Assembly: GCF_020360975.1 (NCBI RefSeq)
Contig: NW_025408669.1
Span: 7,440,001-7,504,000, forward strand
Length of the DNA stretch: 64,000 nt
Direction: 5' to 3'
DNA from: Hirsutella rhossiliensis
Taxonomy: Eukaryota > Ascomycota > Sordariomycetes > Hypocreales > Ophiocordycipitaceae
The notes beneath the pieces were generated by a model. It was given only the letters and a program-made list of their open reading frames with translations, was not told where the DNA came from and did not search any database. Positions 29,124 to 40,033 of this stretch are shown here, piece after piece. The position numbers were made by a program, and so were the translations under genes. The first letter of the stretch is position 1. Every line of letters begins with the position of its first letter.

Positions 29124-31051
29124 CCCATTCCGGGAGCCTCAACTTCATCCCACATCATCACAACATCTCTTCAATCAAGCCTGAACGACTCACGTATCGA
29201 AGCAGCAACACGCTGATGAGTCCCAGAAAGAGGCCTTCGCGGAACAGCTCTCGGCCTCGACGGACCACATGCACGACGAGCTGGGCCACGGCCGCCATGA
29301 TAAAAGGGGTAATGGCCCACGTGGTCACGGCAACCAAGCTCTGAATCCTCTCCACGAGAATGATGCCGGGCCGGAAGATCATGACCCACTCGTTGCTGAC
29401 GCTCCCAAGGGCCCACCTCTTCCGCTGCTACAGAAAGACGCGCCAGCTCTGCGGCACAACGGTAAAGGCCTTTGCCCCCAGAGCCTGCGCCGTCTGCCGG
29501 TCGGGGTGGAGGCTGAAGATGAGGGACGCGTGGATGCTGTCTTCCGAGTAACTGCCCATGATCTGCTTCGTGAGGACGTCGTTGGGCTTGGGACAGTAGC
29601 CGAAGCGCTCGCGAAGCACGGCATCGCCAAACGTCGCCTCCTGGACTCGCAGGAGCTGGCAACAGCCGGGCAGGCAGTTGACCTTGCCTGTGATGCGCGA
29701 CTGGAACATGCGCCGCAACCCCTGAGTCTGCGAGTACTCCACCGATTGGTACAGCGACCAGAGCCCAAAGTTTCTCCCGGCGTAGTCGACGCAAACATGG
29801 CCGCACACCCCGACGAGCTGCGGCCGCCGTCGGATGGCCCGCATCATCTCGGCCACACAGTGCTCATCGAACACGGTGTCGGCGTCCATGCCTACCAGGT
29901 AGTCGACCTGGTCCACGCCATTCTGCACCAGTGTCTGGCAAACGTAGTCGAAGAGCTCGTTGCTGAACATGGTGACGGCGTTTTGGGTCCTCTGCCTAAA
30001 GTGAAAGAGCAGTGAACGCGCAGCGCAAAGCGAATCTCGCTTCCCCTGGCGATATCTCTTGGCCATCAGGATATACGGCACACCCTTGTATCGACCCGTC
30101 TGTGTCTTGACCGGCATCAAGAGTCCGTCCCGCGCTCGGTATCCGTTTTCGAACATTTTTTCTTCGCCGCGCTCTAGGACGTCTTCCGTCAGGTAAGCCT
30201 GAGTTGTCTTGTCCATGCCCGGCCCCCGTACGTTACCGTCGACAACGACGAGTATGACCCTTGGATGAATATCGAGACCATTTTGTGCGACGAGTGAGTC
30301 CAGAGATCTCGTCAGCTCCTCGCGCGTTTCATTGTAACACGGGAGAAGCAGCACCAGTTTCTCCGGGGCCGTCGGTCGTGCTCCCGCCCCCCTCCTCTCC
30401 CGCCGGCGCCGGCAAACGCGCAGGGTCCTCGTGAATAGAAAGTGGCCCGCGATGCAGACAATCATGAAGGCCTGCAGCGCCGTGTTGGTGCTGAGGAGGA
30501 CGACGGAGAGGTAGTAGACCTGCCAGAAGCGCAGGGAGACGTATATTAGGGCTCCGTTTAACAGCGCCAGCCCGACGATGAGGCTCCATTTCTGGAGGCG
30601 AAGCAGGCCCTTGGACACGCGCTCCAGCTCCTCGTCGGCATTCCACCGCAACTTGGCCTCTTCCTGCGAGAGGGATGAGGAAAACGACAGGGTCGAGTCG
30701 GCCCCTGCGGACGGCCACGAGACGTTGGAGAGGGGAGTGTGTGATCGGGGTTGCAGGCTACTGTTGCTTCTGCGTCCAAGCGACTGCAGCAGTACAGACA
30801 GGCATGGAGCCTTGTCAACCGCTGACCTCGATTGTACCGTCAAGTTTGTGGCTGGGCCTACATACCGAGTCCCGAGAGCCGGGATACGTGGCGGATCTCA
30901 GCTTTCCGAGAGAGACTGGCGGTGGCAAATGCTCTCGCGGATTATCTTTCTCTGGTTGATTGTCTCTCTCCAGCGGCCTGTCCGTTTCCAACGGTGTCGA
31001 CGGTGCGAGAGGAACGTCCTTTGTCTTGGGCGACTTGGTGAGCTTGGCCAT

Positions 31052-32920
31052 GATGAGTTGTATATATAGTCTAGGGTTGATGTCTAATTCGAAAAAAATA
31101 GCAAACGAACAAGAACAGAAGCGGCTGAGTTTTAATAGTGTGTGTTATCAACGAAAGATTACTGCGTGAGGGACGGAGCAGAAAGCGAGGGACGAGGAAG
31201 CAAGTGTCAAGCTTCAAACGAGCGATGTCCAGACATGCATGCCCAGATCGAATGGCACGAAAGACAAGTGATGATCCAAAGGGCGAGGTCTTAAAGCTTG
31301 GAATAGTCCCATTGCTCCAGTTGAATGGCCTCAGTTGGCTACACGACATGAATCTATCCAAGTGCATGTAATGGGAAAGCCTAGTCATCCTTCGCGCCGT
31401 TGTGGACGGATACACTGAGCCCATTACGAAACGATATGCTCTTTTTGGCCCCCTTCCCGGAGCCCTCTATGCACTGTATCGGGTCTTGAAGCCACGGCGG
31501 TGAGAGGTGCGCTTGACCAAGCCCCTGATATGAGCGGCGGCATATTCGAGGGAGTAGCATGCGAAGAGGCTGCAGCTTCGGGTGAGTGTCTATCAACCGC
31601 CTTGGAGCGATGGCTGGAAGTGAGGGAGAGTCTCTGGTCGGAACCCGGATGGATACGACGTGACGCAAGTGAATCGGAAGAGCATCTGTTTACCTGGAAG
31701 GCGGAATGACTTTGTTAACTGTGGCTACGCAGCTTTCGGAACGAATCTCGGGAGGACGACATGGCCCGGTCGACCTTGGTTTCCGGGCTTGCTGCAAGGA
31801 GGGCTGGCACAGGCTTGACTGGCCGGGCGAGGCCGTAGAAAGCTCCGCACATGATCCATTCACTTATTGGTGCGTCATCGCGGGGAACGAAGAAGTTGTC
31901 GTGGGCCTTCGTGTCGTGATGGCGTCGACGAACTGGGCTCTTGCCACCCGGCTGCGTTGCAGTCGTTACACGGTTCGTATCATGCACGAAATAGCACCTG
32001 AAGGCTGCTGTTGGTGGCGAATAGGGTGCAACGAGAACATGCAAGCCGTGGTATCCCGATGAATGCTGCGACTTTGGTGTTTTGGTTCATACAAAGGCGA
32101 GGAGGATGCGCTGAGAATACGACAATATCTGCATGATTCAAGTCACCACTGCATAGAGTGGTATCTGTGCCTTTTGTCTCACGTTTCAGTTAAAGCTATG
32201 GATACAAGACGGAAATCTGTGCCATGCTCCAGAGATGCATGATATCTGCTGCAACCGGGGCCGAGGCCGTGTAAGACAGGTCAAATCCCACAAGCACCTT
32301 TTGCGCAGACCCGCGGCGCAAGTCTGCAGATGCTCGCTCAGCGATACGAAGGACTCTACATATCAACATGCAAGTACCGCAGCCGGCAGTGCCGTGTCTC
32401 TGGCTCCAACTCTAGTGACTTACACGCCGCTCTTGAGCCTTTCGGAACCGCAACCTGTCGGGACGGTGAGCTCCGTACATTCTGCACGGCGCCGGCAGCT
32501 TGTTGAACCCAAGAACGCTGCACCTCGACCGTTCTGGCCAAGGCATCGCTCGCATGTGCAAGCACCGCCGTGACACAGCAGGCCTGCGGGTGAGACATGG
32601 TGCACAAGACGTCGGCGTGATCCGGGCTGCTTGCGGTCCTGTGCCACGGGTGTTCCGGCCAAGACGGGGAGACGAAAACGGAGCGCGTCCACGAGCTTAA
32701 CCGGCTCAGACTGTACCAGGTAATTACTGTGCAAAGCTCCATTATCCAATATCCTCGACGTGCTCGTAGGCCTGCCCCGGAATGAGGGAGAAAACAAAGT
32801 TCCGACCAATGCTTCGCTCGACTTGCACACATCCACCATCGTCTGCGGTCCGTAACCAGTCAATGAGAGCTTCCGCATTCCCATTCGCCAAACTTTCCTT
32901 GCTCCTTGGATACGACCCCC
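31052..32920. other. Intergenic, no gene seen; promoter of the glycosyltransferase
   Basis: A TATATATAG stretch at about 31061-31069 lies just upstream of the glycosyltransferase start. The remaining 1.8 kb has only short frames without recognisable content. Confidence 0.5.
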
Positions 32921-34027
32921 TCACGCCTTGCGGTACCAGTTCTCTTTCGGATCGCCAAGACACTCGCCCACCGTCAGGAGCTCGTAGCCCCGGTTCCGCG
33001 CCTCGTTGACCATGTATGCCGTGAGGTTGGCCACGCTCTGATAGTGCACGTCGTGCGCCAGCACAATGTACCCCTGGGCATTCGCGTCCCGGCCCACGGC
33101 GTCGCTGAACCTGGCCCTGGAGTTGGCGATGAGGGCCGGGTCGTCGTTTTCGTAGTCCTTGGTGTCGCTGTTCGCCGAGATTATATGGTATCCGTATTCC
33201 TCAAGAAAGGCGCGGCATGAGCTGCCGCAGTCCAGATACGGCGGCCGAAAGTACGTCGGGAAGAAGCCGAGGATGTTTCGAAAAGCCATTTCGTTGAACA
33301 TGACTTCCGTCCTGCGAACCGCCGGGCCGAGGTCGCGGTTCTCGTGCCGCTCAAACATGAGCAGCGCGTCCAAAGACCGGTGAGTCCACGTGTGGCTTCC
33401 CAGCTGGTGCCCTGCGCCGTGCATTCGCCTCAGCACTTGGGGATAGCCGCTGCTCTCCTCGTCAATGTGGCCCTTTCCGTTTCCATTTCCCGTGATGAAG
33501 AAGGTGGCCTTGACTTTGAGCTCGTCCAAGAGATCGAGCAGCTGGCTGGTGTATTCCCCCGGGCCATCGTCATAGGTGAGGGCCATGGTCCCCGGCCTGC
33601 ACTGGTCGATGATGGCGCCATACGGGACGTTGCCGATCAAGGGCCGAGGGATCCTGTCCGTGTCTGCCCCCTTTGGAGCAAAGCTAGCATCACTCAGCTG
33701 CCTGCCCCTCCTTCTCTGCGTAAACTCGGTGGTCCCGGCTCAGAGGCTTTCGGTTACTTACAAGGTATCGCAAGAATCGCTATACTCGAGCTGGCATTGT
33801 GATCCTTTGCAGTAGTCTTTCGAGTCGCCGCAATAGCCCGCCTCGGAGCAGCATTTATGAGGAGGGCAGCGTCCCGGGCTTACGCTGTCGAGGCCGCACC
33901 GATTGTACGGATCTGGAGGCGTCTCTCCATCTTGGAGAGGCACGGGTGGCTGGATCCCGACAACGACCGTGGATACGGAGGAGAGGAGGGAGACGTATGT
34001 GAGTCTCTGGGCGAGTCCCAACCTCAT
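32921..34027 (-). CDS. Secreted CBM18 + CE4 polysaccharide (chitin) deacetylase
   Basis: Two exons (34027-33762 and 33683-32921), 342 aa. I chose the ATG at 34027 because it opens a signal peptide; the frame also runs 26 codons upstream, but that extension precedes the hydrophobic core. The mature N-terminus has a chitin-binding type 1 motif (CGLDSVSPGRCPPHKCCSEA...YCG). The NodB/CE4 domain shows motif 1 TYDDGP, the metal motif SHTWTH, motif 3 RPPYLDC, and a C-terminal LAHD motif. The expected metal and catalytic residues are present. It would remove N-acetyl groups from GlcNAc polymers outside the cell. It lies on the same strand as the glycosyltransferase and diverges from the UDP-sugar dehydrogenase. 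Confidence 0.92.
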
Positions 34028-35379
34028 GGTGACGCTGAGCGATTCACTCTCTGATGGCTTTGCCGGCGAGGGACCAAAGAATCGTTGTAAAAGGGGGCCA
34101 GGCACTCAACTCGAACGGTGGCGACGAGAGAGAGAGCCTCGCCGAGGAGACAGTAGCAAAGTGTATTCTGTATTAACCTTGAAAATGGCCGCGGGACAAT
34201 TTGCCGTTCCCTTTGGCGTGGAAAAGTGTCCTCAGCCGGTCTTTAGGTTTCCGCCATCCGCCTTGAAGCCCCTCATGGCGACCCGATGACCACACCCAAT
34301 GCAGTGCGCGGGATTTATCTCCAGGCGAAACTTGGTCGAATGGTCGAGTAGCCTCTGCGGCCCTGAGGCGGACATGCATGTGCCGAGCCGCTGCGATGTG
34401 ATGTGACGTGATCAGAACCGACAGAGCATGGATGAGTGTTTCCATCCTGATGGGCGAATGCTGCCTCAAAGTTTCAACCTCAACTTCAACGAGAGCTCCC
34501 AAGCGCCGCTCTACACATTGACGGCATGGCGGAGACCTGCCACGGTCGGGGGAAGCCTTCGTCAAGCCCGCTGGCCTCAACACTCCAATCCCCGTACGAA
34601 ACCGTCGTGGAGGCCTCAAGAAGGTTCACGGCCAAACGATGCTGTTCGCGTCGTACAGCAGCTTTTATTGGACGCCACCTTACCGATCGCGCGATGGCTG
34701 ACGCCGCCGTGCCGTATTCAGGCCTGAAGGCACTCGGCAGGGGCATGCCTCAGCCGGCTTGGACCCCAAGCGCCTCTTGACTGGGATCTCGTGGCAGTTG
34801 GGCCCAGATCCCGATATGGTGCGACTCCATGTACGGCCTGCTCGAATCGGGCCCTGCCTCTCCGCACAACCGTTATCGTATGTACATCTAGCCCGCATAC
34901 ACGAGGCGGAACAACAGGCAGTGACGCGAGTCGATACTGTTCCATCTTGTTTGCATGAATCGTGCTGCATCCCCACAAGCACCACATGGTCCCCAGCATC
35001 CAGCTTGTGGGAGCTGGAGAGCCCAAACGACAACATGGATGCTCGATCCAAATCACGGCATTCTGGCACCGCAGTAGCGGCAGCCTGCATCGCAACCATG
35101 GTCAAAGGGCGTCGAGCTTGGTGGCTTGCCCTCGGCTGCCAGCTCTGCCAAGGACCAGTCGTTACAATGCCCGAGTTGACGGCGCAACTTGGCACGATCT
35201 TGTTCGCGGCCTCACAGCCATTGCTCCAAAGCTGGCCGCTGGCGAAAGCAAGTAGACGTAGACGTACAAAGATGACTTGTCCTCCGGTAGAATCGATCCG
35301 GCACTTGAATGGCCAGATGTCTCCTTAGTTGACGCTTGGGTGTCTCATACGATCAGTAGGATAATAAACCGGCATCACC
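34028..35379. promoter_or_regulatory. Divergent region between deacetylase and UDP-sugar dehydrogenase
   Basis: 1.35 kb shared by two divergent starts. Frames here are short and patternless. A shared control region would fit a common pathway, but no motif can be named. Confidence 0.45.
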
Positions 35380-36756
35380 ATGCTTCCTCTTTTCAGGCAA
35401 AGCAACTTGTCGCCATGGATAGCGGTCCAAGACGGAGGCCAGAGACACAAGCCACGGCGCTTCCAGGACCGTGGCTACTACGACCTCACGCCCCCGAGCG
35501 AAGTTCCGGAACCAGAGGCCGAGCCTGACAACAGGAGCGCCACGACTTCGACTTGTTCAGAAGGCCGTCTCTCATCGTCCCTCCCACCTCCTGAACCTCT
35601 GGTTGCGGTCATCGGCGTTGGCTATGTCGGCGAGCACCTGGCCAGGGTCTTTTCCAAGTGTCTCCACGTGCTCGGGTACGACGTATCGGAAACGCGAGTC
35701 AAGGAGCTTCGACGAAGCTTTGAGCACTGCGAGAGGGCCAGATTCACGAGCTCGGCCCGGGACCTTGCGGCAGCGACGCACTTTCTCGTCTCGGTCCCGA
35801 CGCTGCTGCTCCCGGACAAGGCCATTAACTCGTCGTTTCTGCGCAGCGCCCTGACGGCCGTGGGCAAGTACGCGCGCCGGGGCTCCGTCGTCGTCATCGA
35901 GAGCTCGGTAGCCGTCGGGATGACGCGTGCGTTTCTCGGCCCGCTCGCGAGGGAAAAGGCCTTGTTTGCGGGCATGTCTCCGGAGCGCGTAGACCCGGGC
36001 CGGACCGAGCCGGCGGCCCAGGCGATTCCCAAGCTGGTGTCGGGGCTCGACGACGTCGTTCCAGGGTCGCTCGAGGCGATCCGAGCGCTCTACTCGCGCG
36101 TCTTTGACCGGGTTGTGGCCGTGTCCAAGCCCGAGGTGGCCGAGCTCACAAAGCTGTACGAAAACTGCCAGCGGCTCCTATGCATAGCTTTCGCAAACGA
36201 AATGGCCGACGCGGCGCGCCCCCACGGCATCGACCCGTTCGAGGTATGCGAGGCGGCGGCAACCAAGCCCTTTGGCTACATGCCGCTCTACCCGGGCCTG
36301 GGCGTCGGCGGCCACTGCATCCCCGTCAACCCTCACTACCTGTTTGCCAACAGCGACGACTTTCCGCTGCTGAGGGCGGCCACGGAGCGCATGAGGCACC
36401 GGCCGGCCGCCGTCGCGCAGCGGGCCGTCGACAGGCTGCTCGCATCTGGACGCCAGCAAGCTCGGGTTCTGATTGTCGGCATGGGGTTCAAGCGCGGGCA
36501 GGCAAACCTTGCCAACTCGCCGAGCCTCGATCTGGCCAGGGAATTGGTGCTCTCGGGCCTCGAAGTCATGTGGATTGATCCGATGGTCCAACAGGAGGCA
36601 GTCCCCCAGATTCAGCGCCTGGACATGAGCACCTGGGACGCGGGCTCACTGGAGCGGCGGTTCGAGCTCATCGTGGTAGCTTTTCGGCCGCCTGGCTTGG
36701 AGCTTGGCGTCCTCGACGAGCTTCGGGGCGTCGAGGTGGAGATGTGGTGTGCGTGA
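35380..36756 (+). CDS. UDP-sugar 6-dehydrogenase of the bacterial WecC/WbpA type
   Basis: Single exon, 458 aa. An extra disordered N-terminus of about 70 residues precedes the Rossmann motif VAVIGVGYVG (75-84). Next come the central helical domain with catalytic Lys258 (ELTKLYEN), the SPERVDPG motif, the nucleophile Cys313 in GVGGHCIPVNPHYL, and a C-terminal UDP-binding domain (GMGFKRGQAN). Eukaryotic UDP-glucose dehydrogenases have a GGSCFQKD-type cysteine motif. GGHCIPV(N/D)P is typical of bacterial UDP-GlcNAc/ManNAc 6-dehydrogenases. The substrate could be UDP-GlcNAc, UDP-ManNAc or UDP-Glc. The start is not certain: CTTTTCAG just after the ATG could be a splice acceptor of an upstream exon. 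Confidence 0.85.
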   Translation: MLPLFRQSNLSPWIAVQDGGQRHKPRRFQDRGYYDLTPPSEVPEPEAEPDNRSATTSTCSEGRLSSSLPPPEPLVAVIGVGYVGEHLARVFSKCLHVLGYDVSETRVKELRRSFEHCERARFTSSARDLAAATHFLVSVPTLLLPDKAINSSFLRSALTAVGKYARRGSVVVIESSVAVGMTRAFLGPLAREKALFAGMSPERVDPGRTEPAAQAIPKLVSGLDDVVPGSLEAIRALYSRVFDRVVAVSKPEVAELTKLYENCQRLLCIAFANEMADAARPHGIDPFEVCEAAATKPFGYMPLYPGLGVGGHCIPVNPHYLFANSDDFPLLRAATERMRHRPAAVAQRAVDRLLASGRQQARVLIVGMGFKRGQANLANSPSLDLARELVLSGLEVMWIDPMVQQEAVPQIQRLDMSTWDAGSLERRFELIVVAFRPPGLELGVLDELRGVEVEMWCA

Positions 36757-37889
36757 TGGAAAATGGCTATATTCCATGCCGCATCGACAATGCTTTGTCT
36801 GGCCCGACGGTTGTTCGACGTCGGAGGGCTGTCATGTAAATGCCGTGCCGTTTATAGTCGAGTCTGGGAATAGTTGGCCCCCTTTTCATAGGCAAGTAAC
36901 GTATTTTAAAGAATAGGAATACAAGTAATAGGAGGTACTTAACTAAACACCCCCTTTCACTTATTAAACTGTCTAATATACCTAAATTAGGCTAGTATAG
37001 TTAATTAGTTGAGCTATGAGATGCAGGTTTGAAGACACATGGCGGTGTTTTCCCCATGGGTTCCCATCCTGAGACTGAAGACACCCTCTTCGTTTTCCAA
37101 TGCATGAGAATGTGTTCGAGGGATGGGGGTATCGTCGCTAACGATGAGAAACTCCTCTTAAAGCAGGCAAGGCTCATCCATGGCAAGCTTGCAAATGGAA
37201 GGTCATCGGTGCGTTCTCTAAACTATCGTATGTAAGAATCCACGCGTTGCTTTAGACTTATTTCGGCTAATTCAATATAAAAAGATTCAAAGCCCTCTTT
37301 CTATCTTTACCTCCCTATTATAGAGGACGCTAGTTTATAAGCCCATTGATATAGTTTTATATATCAAGTTGCCCCTGAAGTACCTCCTTGTCGTATAAAT
37401 GCATAATTAATATCTCAAAGGCGAAGCTGTTTTATTATTAGCTAAACCCATAAGAATAGTCTGGTCGTCTGTCCTCTAAGACTGGCCGTTCTATGATACC
37501 AAGACTCTAATATCTACCTTGCTAAATATACTCCGCCATAACTCACTGTCAGAGCACAGAAGAGACTTATAATACACGATAATAACGCCCCCAATGGGGG
37601 TGTCCCAATTTTGCCTGTTGTAGCGGTATTTTGGCAGCTTGAAGCTTACCTCGTAGCTTAGTACATCATTCTGCTTCAAGCATCATTTGTCAAACAGGCA
37701 GCAGCTTCCAACACTTTTCGAATTTATCATCACATTCTCTTATAGCTCGTAACAAGTGACTGATGTCTCACTCATGCTGATGCATTTCTTCCCATGCCAC
37801 ATGCCGCCACCCGTACAAGTGTACACCCTCACGCCTCCCATGCTCATCCCGGGCCCCAGCTACCGCGCTGGTCCATCAAGGCGCCGCCC
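36757..37889. other. AT-rich intergenic stretch with a MITE fragment
   Basis: GC drops sharply from about 36890 to 37700, with TA-rich sequence typical of decayed repeats. A MITE-like fragment is at 37563-37644. No gene. Confidence 0.55.
37563..37644 (+). mobile_element. Half copy of the 22-kb MITE family
   Basis: It shares GACTTATAATAC, then CCC..(T/A)TTTTGCCTG(G/T)TG(T/G)..CGGTA and TTTT(A/G)(C/G)CA..CTTGA with 22163-22246, at roughly three quarters identity. Many changes are C-to-T or G-to-A. Confidence 0.55.
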
Positions 37890-39554
37890 TCAGCTCGCGG
37901 CAAAGTGCAGCCTTACGTTGACCCCGTCCGCCGGGCAGTTCGTCAGCGTCAGCCTGTGCTTGACGGGGCCTATCCTCGACCCGTCCATGGCGTCGATCCT
38001 CTGCATCAGCCGGATGACGACGTAGGCAATCTCCGTCAGGGCAAACTGTTGCCCGATGCAGATCCGAGGCCCCCCGTTGAACGGCAGGTAGTCCCAGCCC
38101 GGCCGCCGGTCCTGCCACCGCTCTGGCCGGAAGACATGCGCATCCGGGCCCCAGAGGTCTTTTCGTCGGTGCATCACATGGACCGAGTAGGCGACGTCCT
38201 GTCCCTTCTGGACGTAGACGGGGTCCAGGCCGTCGGGTCCGCCGCCCGTGGGGAGGCACGTGTCTGTCTCTGCCGTCCGCACATTGACGCTGACAGCCGG
38301 GTAAAGCCTTAGGCACTCGTTGATACACCACTGCAGATACTGGCAGCTCTTCATCCGCTCAAAGGAGATGTCCTTGGGGTTGGAGTAGGTGCCGAACTCA
38401 TCGACGATGACCCCTCTTAGCCGCTGGAAGATGTGCTGGTATTGGGCATCGGCCATTGTGTAGAAAAGCCAGCTCAACGTGGAAGCCGTCGTGTCTCGGC
38501 CGGCGAGCAGGATGTTGAGGAGTTGGGATCGCAGCTCCTCCGGATCTTGAGTCTCGCGCGCAAGCGCATACAGGAAGACATAGTCTCCCTTTTCCGACCC
38601 CTGCCTCTTCTCGCCACTCCCCTGCACCATGGCAATCTCGACAAAGTGATTGACAAAAGTATGGACCCTGGCGACTTGCTTCTTAAACGCGGGCGTGTGC
38701 ACCAGCCAGTACTGCGAGCCCAGCCGCGCACCAAACGACAGCGTAAACTGCGAGCTGTCAAAGGCCTGCGCGAAGCTGACGTTGCCCTTGGCCGCGGGGC
38801 CCTGGGCGCCGTGCTCGAGCTGGCTATTTACACTCTCGCCAAAGAGGAACTCGGTGGCCGAGTCGAGCGTGAGGCGGAAGAAGAGCTCTTGCAAGTCCAG
38901 CAGGGTTGTCCAGCCGTCTCGGAGCAGGTGGCGCTCCAGCACCGTCATCAGAGCCTTGACGTGGGCCTCCTCGAGGTCCAGATCGCTGACCTGGCTTCTC
39001 ACAAACTGAGGTCGGAGCAGTGCTCTCGAGTGCTGCCATTGCTCCCCGTTGGCGGCGAACTGTGTCAGGGTTAGTTACGTATTAGGCCACGGATTTTGAG
39101 CGCAGATGCGGCTGAGGGTTCAATGTGAGAGCAAGCAACTTACAATTCCATTCCCGAGCAGGGGTCGAAAGTTTTCCGTCCTGTTGACCCCGAGCTTGAA
39201 GTCTTTGAATTTGGTAGCCAAGATGGCCTGGACATTCCTGGGATCCAGCGTGAAGATGGAATCTTGGAAAAAGGGCGTTCTCATGGTAACAGTCCCGACT
39301 GGCCGCCCGACATGCTGCTGAAGGGCTTCCATCTGCTCCTCGACAAAGTCGGGAAATCGATGCTTGCGAGACGCCCGGATCCCATAGAACACCCCCAAAA
39401 GCCCCGTGGGCTCGGAGGAGAAGCCCCGGACGGGCGGCTTGCAGCCGAGCTCACGTGCACGGGCGGCATGGCGGAGGGCGTCGCGGACGCGGCTGTAGAT
39501 GAGGGAGGCGGCGGCGGCTGCCAGCGCGATGGCGAATATGGCTGACAGCTGCAT
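37890..39554 (-). CDS. Cytochrome P450, CYP52-like (alkane/fatty-acid hydroxylase type)
   Basis: Two exons (39554-39144 and 39059-37890), 526 aa. I prefer the ATG at 39554, which opens directly on the membrane anchor (SAIFAIALAAAAASLIYSR); an in-frame ATG at 39602 adds 16 residues. The I-helix motif is LAGRDTTAST, the K-helix ExxR is ECLR, the PERF-like segment is FRPERW, and the heme-cysteine loop is FNGGPRICIGQQF. The CYP52 clan in ascomycetes hydroxylates alkanes and fatty acids at the omega end in the ER; a secondary-metabolite role is also possible. It lies downstream of the phosphoketolase on the same strand, 479 bp apart. Confidence 0.92.
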
Positions 39555-40033
39555 CTCGGCGTCTCCAGATGGCTGGACGCTGGCTAAGAACAAGACGAGC
39601 AAGGATGGCGGCGATGACGAAATGCGTCGCTGCAGGTCTTATGCAGGTAGTTTTATAGAGTAGGTGGCAATCAATCAGGCCATGATCCGGGATGCAGGCT
39701 ATATATGCATGCGGAGTATATCTATACAGACATGAACGGAGAGACTGCCGGGCCCGGTGCCGCCCGACCGGGACGGAACGTTTCACAACCACCCCGGCTC
39801 CGTCGGGCCAACTGTGCCACCCCGGCCCCATCCCGCTCAGACTGCTCCACAGACGATAGACCCCTGTTTCTGCAGCCGCAGTGCGTAATGACCCCGACTT
39901 CGGCTTCGAGCGGCGAGCGGCCGCGGGTGCGGAGAAACAAGCATGGAAGCAACGGCCTTCAGTTCGGTTCTATCCGCCCCCTTCGACCTTGACCATGTGC
40001 TTCAATGACAGGATGCCTTCCGTCCCCTCGGCG
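39555..40033. other. Intergenic between P450 and phosphoketolase, no gene seen
   Basis: It holds the P450 promoter and the 3' end of the phosphoketolase gene. TATATATGC lies about 100-150 bp upstream of the P450 start. Confidence 0.5.

Larger units (their letters stand above)
25414..31051 (-). pseudogene. Family 2 glycosyltransferase (chitin/hyaluronan-synthase-like), interrupted by Hop copy 2 and an amber codon
   Basis: Three exons can be read: 31051-30866, 30783-29194 and 25644-25414 (668 codons plus stop). A polar N-terminus of about 100 residues is followed by TMs and a GT2 domain: CYNE (211-214), VDGN (243-246), DAD (362-364), SEDSI (about 475) and QRKRW (515-519). C-terminal TMs end with YSLIKSDDISWGKTRE, as in chitin-synthase-like enzymes. 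Codon 514, directly before QRKRW, is TAG (29428-29430). Intron 2 (29193-25645) holds the entire 3.3-kb transposon; without it the intron would be about 240 nt. The product class would polymerise UDP-GlcNAc or a related UDP sugar at the plasma membrane. The next two genes fit the same pathway. The distinction between chitin- and hyaluronan-type synthase is not settled here. Confidence 0.85.

Noticed and set aside
34680..35195. 171-aa minus frame in the deacetylase/dehydrogenase interval
   Set aside because: Several overlapping frames of similar size on both strands with no domain content; more likely divergent promoter DNA.
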